Of a stretch of DNA of 10,327 nt, positions 1-6,554 are shown in pieces; position 1 is the first letter of the stretch; the number at the start of each line of letters is the position of its first letter. Below the pieces are notes generated by a model, which was not told the origin of the DNA, ran no database searches, and saw only the letters and a list, made by a program, of their open reading frames with translations. Position numbers and translations under genes: made by a program. The stretch lies in the NCBI GenBank assembly GCA_043818095.1, contig JBDRGD010000141.1, positions 1 to 10,327 of the forward strand, given 5' to 3'. This DNA comes from JBDRGD01 sp043818095. Its GTDB lineage: Bacteria; Chloroflexota; Dehalococcoidia; Dehalococcoidales; RBG-16-60-22.

Positions 1-2
1 TG

Positions 3-191
3 CTTATCTCCGCGGGTAAAATACCGGGGCATCTTGCCTCTAAAGAACCGGGGGAGCTGCTGCATATTGCGGAATCGGCTCTTGCCAAACTCAAGGAAAA
101 ATCCTCTCTAAAGAGCAAAAGGACGCTACACCTGCCTGATACGGCAGTGGGAAAAAGTATCTCCAGACATATTGGAGAGATGGTGGTGAAC
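3..191 (+). other. Open reading frame continuing to the left window edge, upstream of and in frame with the surface-protein gene
   Basis: The frame used by the surface-protein gene has no stop codon back to the left edge, so the gene's true 5' limit cannot be fixed from this window. The translated stretch (LISAGKIPGHLASKEPGELL and onward) looks protein-like, with a Lys/Glu/Leu-rich amphipathic pattern. It loosely resembles the C-terminal helix of a GT4-type glycosyltransferase, but I do not recognise it with confidence. The other two plus frames close early: one at the TAA at 109-111, the other within the first 20 bases. Either this is chance openness upstream of a signal-peptide start, or an upstream gene runs into the surface protein without its own stop. 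Confidence 0.3.
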
Positions 192-1868
192 ATGTTAAGC
201 AAAGCGAACGAAACCAGCCCCCGCGTACCGATGGCGATACTGGTGCGCAACAACCTCAGGTTATTGCTGCCGATATTACTTGTATTGACCATCGGAGCTA
301 TGCTCTGGTTTGCTCCGGCTGCCAAAGCCTTGACGGTGAGTATCAGCCCGACATCCGGCTCCGGGAACCTGGGCAGTGCTTACAGCTTCACCGTAACCAT
401 CACCGTTGAGGATACGATCGATCAATTACCGATACAGAATGTAACCCTCCAGATTTCCAAGGGCAGTAATCTAATCAACTGTACCGATATGCCCATTCCT
501 GGTTCAGCAAGTTCCAGCGCCTCCAAGTCGTACAGTACCTCCGGGGGCACGGTTTCCGTAACGGGGACGAGTGGCACTGGCTGGGTATATGCCACTACCA
601 CCCCCCGCTTCGGTTACGGATACGGATACCAGACGGGCACTTTTGGGATAATCTCCCTTACCCCCGGCTTTGGCTATGGCTACGGTGACGGGAGCGATTA
701 TTCCGGGCCGACTTCCCTGACATATTCCGTTACCTGGACACCCTCCACATCCTGGCCGACGGGCGTATACGCGATTAGAGCTATTGTCTATGGTGATGAT
801 GGTGATGCGAGTAAAGCTTTCACCAATAATGTGAGCTCATCCGTAACGATGGCGTCTCCGGCAACAACCGGTCCTGACGAAGGCTTCAGGACCGGCGGAA
901 CGCCGCCGCCTTCCACCAAGCCGGGCGTGACCAAGCTGACCGGCAAGGTTGATAGCCAGGGTAAATTCGCCAATCAGACGAAGGTGGAATCAGCGGACAA
1001 GAAGGTTTCCGTTAACATAAAGCAGGGCACCACCGGCAAGACGGCGTCAGGTGCCCCCATCAGCGAAATAAGTATCACTCCGGTGACCTCCCTTCCGGCC
1101 TCGGTCCCGCCACCGCCCGGCGGCGCCCTGGTGCTTACCTATGACCTGGGGCCCGACGGCGCGACCTTCGACCCGCCGATAACCATCACGTTCAGCTACA
1201 GCGACTCCGCCATCCCTGCCGGTGTTGCCGAGGAGGACCTGGTTATCGTCTACTGGGACGGCAGCGCGTGGGTACAGCTCGACAACGTCGTCGTTGACCC
1301 GGACACCAACACCATTAGCGGTGACACCGACCATTTCACCAACTTCGCCATTGCCGCCTACAATAAACCGGCCAGCTTCGACATCAGCAACCTGGCTATC
1401 AGCCCCGCGGTGATTAACCCCGGCGATACCATCGATGTCAGCGTTGATGTTGCCAACAGTGGTGACCTGACAGGCAGCTACATAGCCGTCCTGAAGATTA
1501 ACGGCACCTCCGTCCAGACCGAGACGATAAGCCTGAAGGGTGGGTTCACTACCAAGCTTACCTTCTCGACCATACTGTCGACGGGCGGCACCTATGAAAT
1601 CGCCGTGAACGGGCTGACCAGCACTGTCAACGTCAAGTCGCCGCCGGCCCCCACACCGACACCTCCGGCACCGACACCGGCACCGCCGGCCCCCGCCCCC
1701 GCACCTCCGCCCGCGCCGGCACCGCCCCCTGCTCCTGCTCCGGCACCCGCACCCGCGCCGGCACCGGTAACCAGCTGGCTGCTCATCGGCATCATCGGGC
1801 TGGTGACCGCCATCATCGTCGGCTTCGTCCTCTGGTATGCGTTCCGCGTGATGCGGCGCTACGACTAG
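192..1868 (+). CDS. Cell-surface protein with signal peptide, CARDB-like domain, Pro/Ala stalk and C-terminal membrane anchor
   Basis: This is probably an exported, membrane-anchored surface protein; its ligand or role is unknown. With the ATG at 192 it has 558 residues. A basic N-terminus and hydrophobic helix (about 19-46) end in an APAAKA signal-peptidase-I-like site, and there is no lipobox cysteine. Next come a Ser/Thr/Gly-rich beta region with two aromatic-glycine patches (FGYGYGYQTG and FGYGYGDG, about 140-166) and a module at about 246-387 with the pattern DLGPDGATFDPPITITFSY...YWDGSAW...HFTNFAI, which I recall from archaeal and Chloroflexota surface proteins. A CARDB-like Ig fold follows (about 395-482, NPGDTIDVSVDVANSGD), then a Pro/Ala stalk (about 484-525), one transmembrane helix (about 529-552) and a short basic tail RVMRRYD. 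I chose 192 because GGAGAG lies 12 nt upstream. A GTG at 147 and ATGs at 180 and 231 are alternatives. A strong terminator follows, so it ends its transcription unit. Confidence 0.75.
   Translation: MLSKANETSPRVPMAILVRNNLRLLLPILLVLTIGAMLWFAPAAKALTVSISPTSGSGNLGSAYSFTVTITVEDTIDQLPIQNVTLQISKGSNLINCTDMPIPGSASSSASKSYSTSGGTVSVTGTSGTGWVYATTTPRFGYGYGYQTGTFGIISLTPGFGYGYGDGSDYSGPTSLTYSVTWTPSTSWPTGVYAIRAIVYGDDGDASKAFTNNVSSSVTMASPATTGPDEGFRTGGTPPPSTKPGVTKLTGKVDSQGKFANQTKVESADKKVSVNIKQGTTGKTASGAPISEISITPVTSLPASVPPPPGGALVLTYDLGPDGATFDPPITITFSYSDSAIPAGVAEEDLVIVYWDGSAWVQLDNVVVDPDTNTISGDTDHFTNFAIAAYNKPASFDISNLAISPAVINPGDTIDVSVDVANSGDLTGSYIAVLKINGTSVQTETISLKGGFTTKLTFSTILSTGGTYEIAVNGLTSTVNVKSPPAPTPTPPAPTPAPPAPAPAPPPAPAPPPAPAPAPAPAPAPVTSWLLIGIIGLVTAIIVGFVLWYAFRVMRRYD
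1636..1770 (+). repeat. Pro/Ala-coding low-complexity tract (stalk of the surface protein)
   Basis: The tract is built from irregular repeats of cc-g/c-gc units coding Pro-Ala, Pro-Thr and Pro-Pro. It encodes a rigid extended spacer that lifts the beta domains away from the membrane helix. The opposite strand reads as a Gly/Ala open frame, which is an artefact of the repeat. Such tracts can change length by slippage. Confidence 0.8.
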
Positions 1869-1893
1869 CCGGGCAGGGTGAAATAAAGAAAAC

Positions 1894-1933
1894 GAGGGGT
1901 TCCCCGGGAAACCGGGGAGCCCCTCTCGTTTTT
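1894..1933 (+). terminator. Rho-independent terminator, probably bidirectional
   Basis: A 14-bp stem (1894-1907 with 1912-1925, one G-T wobble) is closed by a GAAA loop of the GNRA type, and a T-rich run follows at 1929-1933. On the plus strand it starts 25 nt after the surface-protein stop. The A-rich stretch at 1883-1892 gives a U-rich tail on the other strand, so it could also stop read-through from the minus-strand MmgE/PrpD gene, which ends about 180 nt away. Confidence 0.9.
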
Positions 1934-2014
1934 CTTCCGTGAAAAACTACTATTAATTCATTACATGAATCCTTCTATAACTTTGTTTTCAATTTAAATA
2001 GCTATCACATAAGA

Positions 2015-2036
2015 CTGCTGTGATAAATCACAGCAG
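2015..2036. repeat. Perfect 9-bp inverted repeat in the AT-rich convergent spacer
   Basis: CTGCTGTGA and its exact reverse complement TCACAGCAG flank a 4-nt loop (TAAA). The motif lies in the 1934-2108 spacer between two convergent genes, which is clearly AT-richer than its surroundings and has no coding sequence I can support. It could be a weak terminator for the minus-strand gene, although the downstream tract TCTTATG is not a good U run. A third TCACA half-site lies just to the left at about 2005-2009. The TGTGA/TCACA halves resemble Crp-family half-sites, but the 4-nt spacing does not fit the usual 6. Confidence 0.55.
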
Positions 2037-2108
2037 GGTAGGCTAAGGTCAGAGCTCACGGTGGTATAACTGTATCGGGAAAGCCCGGCAAAGGAAACAT
2101 ACGAACAA

Positions 2109-3488
2109 TCATCTGTGAGAATTCACGAAAGGACTGACCAGATATGGCAGCAGCGTCCTGACGTCCTCCAGCTTCTCCAGTTTACCGACCAGCATAGGGA
2201 GCTTTTCCGCGTCGGGCAAAGCCGTTCCCGCCTCCCGGGCATAGCGCAGGCATTCCCGGAAATGGCTGAGGTGCTCCTCCGGGGTGGGCGGGTGCGCCGG
2301 GCCGTGCGGGGCGTCTACGCTGACGGTAAAATCCGCACCGTCTCCGGTGGTGATAGCGATGGTCGTCCGGCTGTCCGGGGAGGCGTCCACCCGGATTTTC
2401 TCGATGAGCCGCGCGATGGCCGGTTCCCGGATGCTCTCCTCGCTGAAGTCGTGGAGGCGGCAACCGCCGCGCAGCAGGACGCTGGCGATGCCGTACTGGA
2501 TGCTGAACTGGGCGGTCACTTTGGGGTTAGCCCCCGGTATAAACGGGTTCCCGACGATAAGGCGGAGAGAGTCCGGCAGGCGGACTTCCACCCCCGCCAC
2601 CGCCTCCGCGGTAAGGCCCTTTTCTTTGACCAGTGCCGTGACCGCGCCGATGGCGTCAATCATGCCCCCGCAGAAGGGGGCTTTCTTGAACTCCGCCCGG
2701 GTAAAATAATAGTCTCTGCCCAGGCTTCCCGTGAGCGCCTGGAGGTCGTAGCGGTCCCGGTTGAAAAGGTGAAAGTAGCCGTAGGGTCCCGTCAGGAATT
2801 CCCGGGGACCGGTGACGCCCCGCTGCGCCAGTTGCGCGCAGGTGATGCCGTCGCGGGCGGCCCACCCCTCCACCAGCCGGGGCGCAAGGGTATGCTCGGT
2901 GTAGTTCTGGAGGGTCCCGGAAGCCCGGTTAAGGGCCAGTCCGAAGGCGTGAAACAGCTGCTCCCGGCTGAGACCCAGCAGTTTTCCCGCGATGGCCGTG
3001 CTGGCGAAGATGCCGCAGAACCCCGTGCCCTCAACGCCGTCGTAGTAAGTAACGGCGTTTATCCGGGCGGCGATTTCCATGCCCGGGACCAGGGCCGCCA
3101 GGAACTCCTGCCCGGTAGCGCCGCCCCGCAGCTCCGCTACCGCCAGGGCGGCGGGTACCGCCAGCGCCCCCGCGTGGCAGGCACCGGCGCCGGGGCCGTG
3201 GAGCACCTCGTCGAAGTCTAAAGCGCGGGCCATCGTGCCGTTGACCAGGGCGGCGTTGGCCGCCGGGACCCTGTCTCCGTAACCCAGCACCGTGGCCTGC
3301 TCTCTGCCGCCCCATTCCCGCACCAGTTCCCGGACCGCGGTGCAGCCGTCCTCGCGGCACCCGGCAACGGTGGTGCCGAAAATGCCGAGGACGATGTCCT
3401 TCATGAAGGCGACGGTCTCTCCGGGCAGGTCCGCAAAGCGGCTTTCCTGGAGAAAATCTACCAGCCTTCCTTCCGGTTTCAGCGCCAT
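2109..3488 (-). CDS. MmgE/PrpD family protein
   Basis: This is a 459-residue cytoplasmic enzyme of the MmgE/PrpD family, the usual family length. Known members include 2-methylcitrate dehydratase, cis-aconitate decarboxylase and iminodisuccinate epimerase, so the fold is clear but the substrate is not. Typical landmarks are AALVNGTMARALDFDE (about 79-94), with the family acidic residue near D91-D93 and His at 97 and 105; a Gly-rich helical stretch; GWAARDGITCAQLAQRGVTG (about 208-227); the lysine-containing FKKAPFCGG (267-275); and AQFSIQYGIASVLLRGG in the small C-terminal domain. The GAGGTGA ribosome site at 3493-3499 supports the ATG at 3486-3488. The gene is divergent from the selenoprotein gene and has its own promoter in the shared spacer. 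The usual cysteine-rich KPYPCCR-like motif appears here as KKAPFCGG, so a standard PrpD activity should not be assumed. Confidence 0.88.
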   Translation of the reverse strand: MALKPEGRLVDFLQESRFADLPGETVAFMKDIVLGIFGTTVAGCREDGCTAVRELVREWGGREQATVLGYGDRVPAANAALVNGTMARALDFDEVLHGPGAGACHAGALAVPAALAVAELRGGATGQEFLAALVPGMEIAARINAVTYYDGVEGTGFCGIFASTAIAGKLLGLSREQLFHAFGLALNRASGTLQNYTEHTLAPRLVEGWAARDGITCAQLAQRGVTGPREFLTGPYGYFHLFNRDRYDLQALTGSLGRDYYFTRAEFKKAPFCGGMIDAIGAVTALVKEKGLTAEAVAGVEVRLPDSLRLIVGNPFIPGANPKVTAQFSIQYGIASVLLRGGCRLHDFSEESIREPAIARLIEKIRVDASPDSRTTIAITTGDGADFTVSVDAPHGPAHPPTPEEHLSHFRECLRYAREAGTALPDAEKLPMLVGKLEKLEDVRTLLPYLVSPFVNSHR

Positions 3489-3518
3489 TGTTCACCTCGG
3501 GGCTTAAATGTGTACCTG

Positions 3519-3548
3519 ATTGTACTCCGTATCTGCCCGTGCTGGCAA
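3519..3548 (-). promoter_or_regulatory. Predicted sigma70-type promoter for the MmgE/PrpD gene
   Basis: On the minus strand, TTGCCA (3543-3548) and TACAAT (3519-3524) are separated by 18 nt, matching 5 of 6 bases at each hexamer. Transcription would start near 3512, giving a leader of about 24 nt that contains the ribosome site. Confidence 0.6.
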
Positions 3549-3580
3549 CGGAAAGGGGGGCTTTATAATTTGGCGCTGGT

Positions 3581-3609
3581 TTGACATGGCAGGGCAATTA
3601 TGTTACAAG
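3581..3609 (+). promoter_or_regulatory. Predicted extended -10 promoter for the UGSC selenoprotein gene
   Basis: A perfect TTGACA (3581-3586) is followed after 17 nt by TACAAG (3604-3609), preceded by TG at 3601-3602 in the extended -10 position. Transcription would start near 3616, about 40 nt before the ATG at 3657. This places the other in-frame ATG at 3600 inside the promoter and so excludes it as the start. The two divergent -35 boxes are 32 nt apart, leaving room for one shared regulator site, though I see no clear palindrome there. Confidence 0.65.
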
Positions 3610-3640
3610 TAAAGGAATTTTCCATTCCCCGCCGCAAAAC

Positions 3641-3647
3641 AGGAGGT
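3641..3647 (+). promoter_or_regulatory. Ribosome binding site that sets the selenoprotein start
   Basis: AGGAGGT lies 9 nt before the ATG at 3657 and is the strongest Shine-Dalgarno sequence in the spacer. The in-frame ATG at 3600 has none. Confidence 0.85.
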
Positions 3648-3656
3648 AATACGAGC

Positions 3657-5282
3657 ATGGTAAATAAGCAGGCGAAGTGGGAGCTTCTCGTCCCGGAAGC
3701 CCCGGTGAAAGCGCTGCGGACAGACGTTGCTCCCGGTATCGAAAAAATCGCGGGTAAGAGGGTCGGGCTTTTCTGGAACCTGAAGCCCAACGGCGAGGTT
3801 TTCCTGCTGCGGGCGGGGGAGCGGCTGCGGGAACGCTTCCCGGATATCAGCCTGCAGGAGTTCCTGCCGGGGAAACCGGATATGACGCGCGGCGCGTCTC
3901 CTGCCGCCTTGAAAGAGGTGGCGGAGAAATGCGACGTCGTGATTCTTTCCACCGGCGATTGAGGGTCCTGTACGACGTGGCTTGTCCACGACGCGCTGGA
4001 AATCGAAAAGCAGGGTGTTCCCACCCTCACCATCGTGACCACGTCCTTCAAGCCCCTGGCGGAAATCACGGCACGCTCGCTGGGGATGCCCGACCTGGCG
4101 ATACTGACCGTGCCGCACCCCCTGGGGGGGATACCGGTAGCGGAGGCCCAGGAACGGGCGGATGCCGCCCTGGAAGCCATCGTGGCGGCGCTGACGCAGT
4201 CGCGGGGGCAGGGGGCAGCGACCAACGAGCCCGACGCGGAGGAGACCATCCGGGTTGCCGGGAGCATGAGGGAGGTCTTCCGGGCTTTTTACGAGCGGAA
4301 CTGGACGGACGGCCTGCCTATCGTTCCGCCCACGCCGGAGCTGGTGGCGGAGATGCTTCAGGGTACCAGCCACTCGCCCGGTGAACTGGTGGGGGAATTG
4401 CCGCCGCGGGGCGGCGCCGCTACGGTAAAGATGGTCGCCATTAACGCGGCGATGGCCGGGTGCCGGTCGGAGTATCTGCCGGTGGTCCTGGCGGCCGCCG
4501 AGGCGTTAGCCGACCCCGTGAACAACATGGCGGGATGGGTAACGACCACGGGGGCTAACTCGCCGCTGCTGGTGGTCAACGGGCCCGTCCGTGACGAACT
4601 GGATATCAACTCCGGCAGCAACGCCCTGGGGACGGGACACCAGGCCAACGCCACCATCGGGCGCGCTCTCAACCTCATGGCGCGGAACATCGGCGGCGCT
4701 ATCCCGGCGGTAACCGATATGACGACCTACGGCGCCGCCTGGGAGTACACCAACTGCCTCGCCGAAAACGAGTCGGCATTGCCCCCCGGCTGGCCGCCCC
4801 TGAATGTCGACCGCGGCTTTGCTCCCGGCACCAGCACGGTGACCGTGGAATCGATTAACTCCCAGGTGGACATCTTCGGTCACGAGACGCACGTTTTCCA
4901 GCAGATTCTGGACACCATCGCCGCCAGCGTCGTCGGCATCAACAACCTGGGCTTATTGCAGGGAATGGAGATGGTGCTGGGGCTGAACCCGGAAGCGGCC
5001 GCGCTCGCTGCCCGGGACGGCTGGACGAAGGCGGGTATCCGGGACTACCTTTACCAGAAGGCCCGCCAGCCTTTGCGCGACTGGAAATACCTGGGCGATA
5101 ATATCCACGCCCGCGAGCTTTTTCCCGAGTCCAAGACCGCGCCCGACGACCGCCTGATGCCGATGATTGCCGCGCCGGAGGACGTCATTATCATCGTCGT
5201 GGGCGGTCCCGGCAAACACTCGGTATGGTGGCCCGGCGGTCAGGGGAAAGCGGTCACCAAATCGGTCGACAGGTGGCGCTGA
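3657..5282 (+). CDS. UGSC family selenoprotein with in-frame TGA (Sec102), fused to a DGLPxxPPT domain
   Basis: The gene is a single 541-residue frame once the TGA at 3960-3962 is read as selenocysteine. The junction reads VVILSTGD-U-GSCTTWLVHD, giving Sec102-Gly-Ser-Cys105, the motif that names the UGSC (seleno)protein family. The U-x-x-C spacing suggests a redox or nucleophilic centre, but the family reaction is unknown to me. Residues 1 to about 180 form the UGSC domain, continuing with VPTLTIVTTSFKPLAEI and LPxx-type VPHPLGG. A polar linker (about 181-202) leads to a second domain with NWTDGLPIVPPT (motif 218-226), INAAMAGCRSEYLPVVLAA, and a Gly/Ser/Asn-rich core, ending in IIIVVGGPGKHSVWWPGG. 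There is no signal peptide or membrane helix. The final stop is also TGA. Automated callers would report two genes, about 3600-3962 and 4035-5282. It is divergent from an MmgE/PrpD gene and ends 9 nt from the convergent serS. Confidence 0.9.
3960..3962 (+). other. In-frame TGA, probable selenocysteine codon (Sec102)
   Basis: The codon lies between GAT (Asp101) and GGG-TCC-TGT (Gly-Ser-Cys). Upstream and downstream parts share one frame, with no indel needed. Family-conserved sequence continues on both sides, and a hairpin follows at SECIS distance. A true stop would remove the catalytic motif and four-fifths of the protein. Confidence 0.88.
3966..4000 (+). promoter_or_regulatory. Predicted bacterial SECIS hairpin
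   Basis: The hairpin begins 3 nt after the TGA. Its apical stem CGTGG/CCACG encloses the loop CTTGT (3981-3985). Below an A-A mismatch come two G-C pairs, an A-C mismatch, a T-G and a G-C pair, a T-T mismatch, then CC/GG and T-A, reaching 3966 and 4000. The loop begins 18 nt after the TGA, within the 16-37 nt range described for bacterial SECIS elements. The usual guanosine in the first two loop positions is present only if the top G-C pair (3980-3986) is open, so the fit is good but not perfect. Confidence 0.7.
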
Positions 5283-5291
5283 AAGCCGCGC

Positions 5292-6533
5292 TTATTTGAT
5301 AATGTCCCCACCGAAAAAGGGCTGAAGCGCCTCCGGGATGCGGATGCTCCCGTCCGCCTGCTGGTAACTTTCCAGGACGGCGATGAGCAGGCGCGGCAGG
5401 GCGACGCCGGAGCCGTTCAGGGTGTGGGCATACTGGGGCTTGGCGTCCGCGGTGGGGCGGTAGCGGACGTTGGCGCGCCTTGCCTGGAAATCCCGGCAGT
5501 TGGAGCAGGAGCTGACCTCCAGCCACTCCTCGCAGCCGGGCGCCCAGAGCTCGATGTCGTAGGACCTGGTGGAGGCGAAGCCCAGGTCGCCGGTGCAGAG
5601 CTGTAGAATGCGGTAAGGCAGGCCGAGCCGCCGGATGACGTCCTCGGCGTCGGCGGTCAGCTTTTCCAGCTCGGCGTCGGACGACCCCGCGTCGGTGAAC
5701 TTGTAAAGCTCCACCTTGTCGAACTGGTGTCCCCGCTTGATGCCGCGGGTATCTTTGCCCGCGGACATCTTCTCCCGGCGGAAGCAGGCGGTGTAAGCCA
5801 CGTAGTATATCGGCAGGGTCCCCGGCGGGAGAATCTCGTCCCGGTGCATGTTGGTCAGCGGCACCTCCGCCGTGGGGACGAACCAGAGGTCGTCCTCGGC
5901 GTCGTGGTAAAGGTTATCGGCGAACTTGGGCAGGTTCCCGGAGCCGACCATGCATTCCTGCTTGACCATGTAGGGCGGGTAAATCTCCTGGTAGCCGTGC
6001 TCCGTGACGTGCAGGTCGAGCATGAAGGCGATAAGGGCGCGTTGCAGGCGGGCGCCGGCGCCCTTCAGAACGTAGAAGCGCGTGCCCGAGAGCTTCGTCC
6101 CGCGCTCGAAGTCGATAATCCCCAGCGCTTCCCCCAGCTCCCAGTGGGGACGCGGCTTGAAACCGGGGTCTTTAATCTCTCCCCACGTCCGTAGCACCAC
6201 GTTGTCCTCCGTGCCTTCGCCCACCGGCACGGTGTCGCCGGGGAGGTTGGGCACGGTGAGCAGCAGGTCGTTCAGGCGGTCTTCGGCGGATTTCAACTCT
6301 TCTTCGGCGGCCCTGATTTTCTCCCGCAGGTCACGTCCTTCCTGAGCGGCATCTTCGTTCCTGCCCCGGGAGAGTTCCTTGCGGCTGCGGCGCAGCTCCT
6401 CCAGCGCGGTAATGCGCTCGCGGCGCTCCGTGTCCAGCCGCAGGATTTCGTCGATGGGCGCGGTGTCGTGGCGGTGGCGCATGGCTTCGCGGACGGCGTC
6501 CGGGTTCTCCCTGATGAACTTCAGGTCAAGCAT
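5292..6533 (-). CDS. serS: Seryl-tRNA synthetase (class II)
   Basis: The enzyme charges tRNA-Ser, and tRNA-Sec where present, with serine in the cytoplasm. The protein has 413 residues. Residues about 25-110 form the charged N-terminal coiled-coil arm that grips the long variable arm of the tRNA. The class II core follows: TAEVPLTN (221-228), motif 2 CFRREKMSAGKDTRG (250 on), the FDKVELYKF strand, and motif 3 LNGSGVALPR (372-381), with the conserved Arg381 but Pro in place of the more common Gly before it. The upstream GAGGGG lies directly after the lysS stop, so the two genes are very likely co-transcribed. Because SerRS makes the Ser-tRNA-Sec precursor, it is functionally needed for the neighbouring selenoprotein, but proximity is not evidence of co-regulation. 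It ends 9 nt from the convergent selenoprotein gene with no terminator between them. Confidence 0.96.
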   Translation of the reverse strand: MLDLKFIRENPDAVREAMRHRHDTAPIDEILRLDTERRERITALEELRRSRKELSRGRNEDAAQEGRDLREKIRAAEEELKSAEDRLNDLLLTVPNLPGDTVPVGEGTEDNVVLRTWGEIKDPGFKPRPHWELGEALGIIDFERGTKLSGTRFYVLKGAGARLQRALIAFMLDLHVTEHGYQEIYPPYMVKQECMVGSGNLPKFADNLYHDAEDDLWFVPTAEVPLTNMHRDEILPPGTLPIYYVAYTACFRREKMSAGKDTRGIKRGHQFDKVELYKFTDAGSSDAELEKLTADAEDVIRRLGLPYRILQLCTGDLGFASTRSYDIELWAPGCEEWLEVSSCSNCRDFQARRANVRYRPTADAKPQYAHTLNGSGVALPRLLIAVLESYQQADGSIRIPEALQPFFGGDIIK

Positions 6534-6538
6534 TTCTA

Positions 6539-6554
6539 CCCCTCTTAAACTCCC
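6539..6554. repeat. 16-nt exact copy of part of the recO/recR hairpin element, at the lysS/serS junction
   Basis: CCCCTCTTAAACTCCC here is identical to 8996-9011, in the same orientation. In this copy it spans the last codons and TAA stop of lysS and the GAGGGG ribosome site of serS. It is C/T-rich, which raises the odds of coincidence, but a 16-mer match inside 10 kb is not expected by chance. Confidence 0.5.

Noticed and set aside
1592..1816. Minus-strand Gly/Ala-rich small protein
   Set aside because: It is only the reverse reading of the Pro/Ala-coding repeat.
2020..2033. Crp/Fnr binding site
   Set aside because: The half-sites TGTGA and TCACA are separated by 4 nt rather than 6, and no promoter lies next to them.
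2115..3221. Long plus-strand open frame opposite the MmgE/PrpD gene
   Set aside because: It is a GC-rich antisense shadow with Arg/Gly/Pro-rich composition and no recognisable domain, lying on a well-supported gene.
3600..3962. Short stand-alone gene ending at the TGA
   Set aside because: Its ATG lies inside the predicted promoter and has no ribosome site. The conserved UGSC motif begins exactly at its stop codon and the frame continues, so it is the front part of the selenoprotein.
3930..4035. Frameshift or pseudogene explanation for the split gene
   Set aside because: No change of frame is needed; only the TGA interrupts it, and the residues around it match the family motif.
3603..4373. 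Long minus-strand open frames opposite the selenoprotein gene
   Set aside because: They are shadows of the real frame: His/Arg/Gly-rich, with no family features or ribosome site of note.
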